Notes under the pieces: model-generated
Database searches by the model: none
What the model saw: the letters and a program-made list of their open reading frames with translations, nothing else
What the model was told of the DNA's origin: nothing
Program-made: the position numbers and the translations under genes
DNA from: Papio anubis
Taxonomy: Eukaryota > Chordata > Mammalia > Primates > Cercopithecidae
Direction of reading: 5' to 3'
NCBI RefSeq assembly: GCF_008728515.1
Contig: NC_044981.1
Coordinates: 97,228,043 to 97,292,042 of the forward strand
DNA length: 64,000 nucleotides
Shown: positions 61,467 to 64,000 of the stretch, one piece after another
Layout: every line of letters begins with the position of its first letter
Numbering within the stretch: position 1 is the first letter of the stretch

Positions 61467-61665
61467 CTTTATTGAGACTTTATCGTATGACAGACACTAT
61501 GCTAAATAGCTTACACATAAACTGTTTTTTTCAGTTCTTCATTCCCATTTCACAAGTGAGGAAATTTAAGCTTGAAGAAGTTCAGTAACTTGTTCAGTGA
61601 CAGGCAAGTAATAGTATGAAGTTGGAATGTCTGACTCCAAAGCCTAGTATCTTATTTACTATGTT
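61467..61665 (-). repeat. MIR SINE, minus orientation
   Basis: TTTATTGAGACTTTATCGTA, then CATTTCACAAGTGAGGAAAT, then AACTTGTTCAGTGACAGGC and GGAATGTCTGACTCCAAAGC, in antisense MIR order. Confidence 0.82.
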
Positions 61666-62564
61666 TTTTTACAACTTGCTGCATATTTTCTTTTGTTTTG
61701 TAAATAATAATATTGAAAAATATAAAACACTAATAAATATGTGTTTGTTATATAGCTTTTTATAAGACTAGGTTTTTATGTTAGCAACACATATAATATT
61801 AAATATAATATTAAATTATATTATAATATTAACTATTAAAAAGAATATATAATATAATGAAAAGAAAATATTTTACACCTTCAACGTGCCAATGGAAAAT
61901 TCTTTCAAGAAAATTCAGAAAATTATAGCCAATTCACCCCTAATTATCTGTGGTATTTAATTCAATGACTAATCTATTATCTGTGAAATAGAAAAAACAA
62001 AAATACTTTAATATTAATAATTAGACTTTAGCATTCAGTAGTAAGAAGAAAGAAAATATTGCATGTATGATTCTGTCATTGTTGTTGGCAATAGCATGCA
62101 AATTTCTGCATATCTCGTTTATAACTGACATTAAAAGTTCTATGTTTTCCTCTTGCTTCTTCAGCAACCATACCAACGTGCTTTTGGGGAATAAGAAATG
62201 CCAAGTTATATCTTGTATGACAGAGTTTTCCTGGAAATATTTATACATGTGATACATACTATATATGTCATGGGGGAAAAGAGGATATATGTAAATGTTA
62301 GCTTTACATTTCTGATACTAAGCTTGTAAAAATGGTAGAATTTTTCAGGGATGCCATTTAGTGTTGGATTGCTGCACAGTATATTTGCATTATTTGCAAT
62401 AACTGAAATATTTAGTATTTGTGCAGTCATCCTTGTATTTAATATTGTTAATATTTATGTTAATTAAGAGAGAACTATAAAGAAGCAGATCAGTTAGCTG
62501 CAGAAATAATCTGTAAACAGCTTTTCTACAAAGGTTCAGGATGTTGCTCCCAAGGAAAGACAAC

Positions 62565-62659
62565 GTTACATGACCTCTGATTAATCGCTTCCCTCTTATT
62601 TGATTTTTTTTGAATAAATAGATTGCTCTATGTTCTCAAAGTAAAAAGGGTGATATATT
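62565..62659 (+). repeat. Diverged direct repeat, copy A
   Basis: Shares TTACATGACCT, TGATTAATC, TCTTATTT, AAATAG, TTCTCAAAGTAAAAAGG and GATATATT, in order, with copy B at 63569-63660. By eye about 80% alike with small gaps. Confidence 0.75.
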
Positions 62660-63568
62660 CTAATATTGCTGTACCATTTTAAATTGCATAGATAAAAGCC
62701 TATTTAGGGGGGCATAAGATCACCATAAGCCTCTTGTCAGTTTTCAACGAATTCATACATATCAAAAAGGACTCAAAGAAAAATAACAAAGAGCAAAAAT
62801 AATGAGCCTGTCAAAGCAAATGCTTAATGCAGCTCCACTTTGCTATTAATCAGAATGTATGTGGGTGAGGGTCAAACCAACTGAGGTCAATAGGGAGGAT
62901 TTTGGTAAAGGCGAAAAGAAAAACTAAGCTAGTGATTTCAGACAGATTGAAATTTTTTTAAAGTGAAATAGAAAGGTCACAAAATCAGATTCAGTTTGCA
63001 GAAGCACAGTGGGCATGTTTTAATGACTTCTCAGTAGAGCTTTTTAAGAGAGGCACTTGAGTTTGAACTATCCAAAGTAAACCTGTAAAAAATCAACAGG
63101 AAAAGAGACGGAATATTTGTAAAGATTAAATAAAATTACAAAAGTTGCTTTTATTGAAGAATTTCACTACTTTGGAAGATTAAAGTAGCATCTTTAAAAA
63201 AGAGATTTTAAATGTGTGCAGAATTTATTTAACATGTAATTTAGATATTGCTTTATATCACAGATGAGCAATATGTGTATATGTGTGCATGTATAATTGT
63301 AAAGATGTCTTTATAAGATACTTTCCATAATTAAATATAGGTGATTTGAATATTTATAAGACTTTAAAAATATTTCTGTAAATTGTATATTCTGAGCTTA
63401 CTAAATCCCTCTTTGACAAATCCTGAGTGGGAGAGAGGCAATGACATTCTTTTCCTCTATCAAACTATTCTTACTCTACATATAGAAAGCAGAAGAAAAA
63501 AAAAAAAGAATGAGGAGAAATAGGAGGAGGAGGAAGGAAAGAACGGAAACACAAAATCTTACTGTGTC

Positions 63569-63660
63569 ATTACATGACCTATGATTAATCTCTTCAATCT
63601 TATTTACATTTTGAGTAAATAGGTGACTCTATTTTCTCAAAGTAAAAAGGAAGATATATT
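63569..63660 (+). repeat. Diverged direct repeat, copy B
   Basis: Second copy about 1 kb from the first, same orientation. Downstream sequence is unrelated; upstream a short AAGGAAAGA word is also shared. Confidence 0.75.
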
Positions 63661-64000
63661 TCCTTACTTGCCAATTATCTTATTGAAGTGTTAAAGTTAT
63701 ATTTTCTCTACATTATTTTAAGATGTACTTACTGTTATTTAATTCATTTTAACGAAAGCTGACATGGTAAACTATATTTCCAGGACTGTAGAAGATTCAA
63801 AGATGATAAAATATGTATGGTCTTTCCTCACAAGCTTTATAATCTGACAATTTCATAAGTAACCATAAGTTTGAACATTTTTGGTATCTGTAACAATATA
63901 GTACTTTATGTAAGTGGTTACAGCAAGAATAATGCCATAGTTCTATGAGGAAATAACTTTTAAAATTCCCGATTCTTCTCCTTTGGAAATATGTATGTAT

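Larger units (their letters stand above)
61666..64000 (+). other. GRIK2: Intron, to the end of the window
   Basis: AT-rich, with TAATATTA repeats near 61790-61860 and a diverged direct duplication (62565 and 63569). No next GRIK2 exon: a frame with KSKISTYDKMWAF, expected by family knowledge, is not found. Confidence 0.7.

Noticed and set aside
597..64000. Search for the next GRIK2 exon
   Set aside because: No frame carrying the expected KMWAFMSS or NCNLTQIGG words was found on the plus strand, so the intron extends past the window.
1..64000. tRNA, U6, 7SL gene or processed-pseudogene candidates
   Set aside because: No recognisable full RNA gene or intronless gene copy; RNA-like matches are all Alu or MIR SINEs.

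Overview
The window looks like nuclear DNA of a catarrhine primate, most likely an Old World monkey. It is AT-rich and intron-dominated, with many Alu, L1, MIR and MaLR LTR repeats. The younger Alu copies (about 12.8, 13.3 and 33.8 kb) carry small sequence features I associate with cercopithecid AluY copies, such as GGCTAGTTTTTTG where human AluY usually reads GGCTAATTTTTTG. The species call is inference; no alignment was run.

Only one protein-coding segment can be supported: a 218-bp plus-strand exon at 379-596 with good splice sites. It encodes the third membrane segment and the start of the second ligand-binding lobe (S2) of kainate receptor subunit GluK2 (GRIK2). Positions 1-378 are the 3' end of the preceding intron. 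Positions 597-64000 are one large downstream intron that does not end inside the window; the next GRIK2 exon was not found.

Intron layout: 0.6-2.0 kb is unique sequence with two GC-rich hairpins; 2.0-2.35 kb is a plus-strand Alu with target-site duplications; 6.2-12.75 kb is repeat-poor; 12.8-13.6 kb holds two minus-strand Alus; 14.8-16.9 kb is a MaLR retroelement with a shortened 5' LTR; 21.3-22.6 kb has an Alu monomer and an L1 3' end; 24.35-24.71 kb is a solo MaLR LTR with a perfect 5-bp duplication; 24.8-34.7 kb is a stack of minus-strand L1 pieces in an order no single element can explain, with two head-to-tail Alus; 41.1-41.5 kb is an antisense LTR; 42.3-43.8 kb is another L1; 45-51 kb holds ancient repeats, an old Alu and a CTAT microsatellite; 57.6-61.7 kb has an old Alu and three MIRs; 62-64 kb contains a diverged direct duplication.

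I see no new multi-gene system. The most unusual items are structural: a TSD-flanked insertion that is almost only poly(T), a short filler inside an L1 whose two parts match unique DNA 2.7 kb away, nested inverted repeats, repeated E-box/forkhead-like words, and an unrecognised exon-like interval at 8616-8841.
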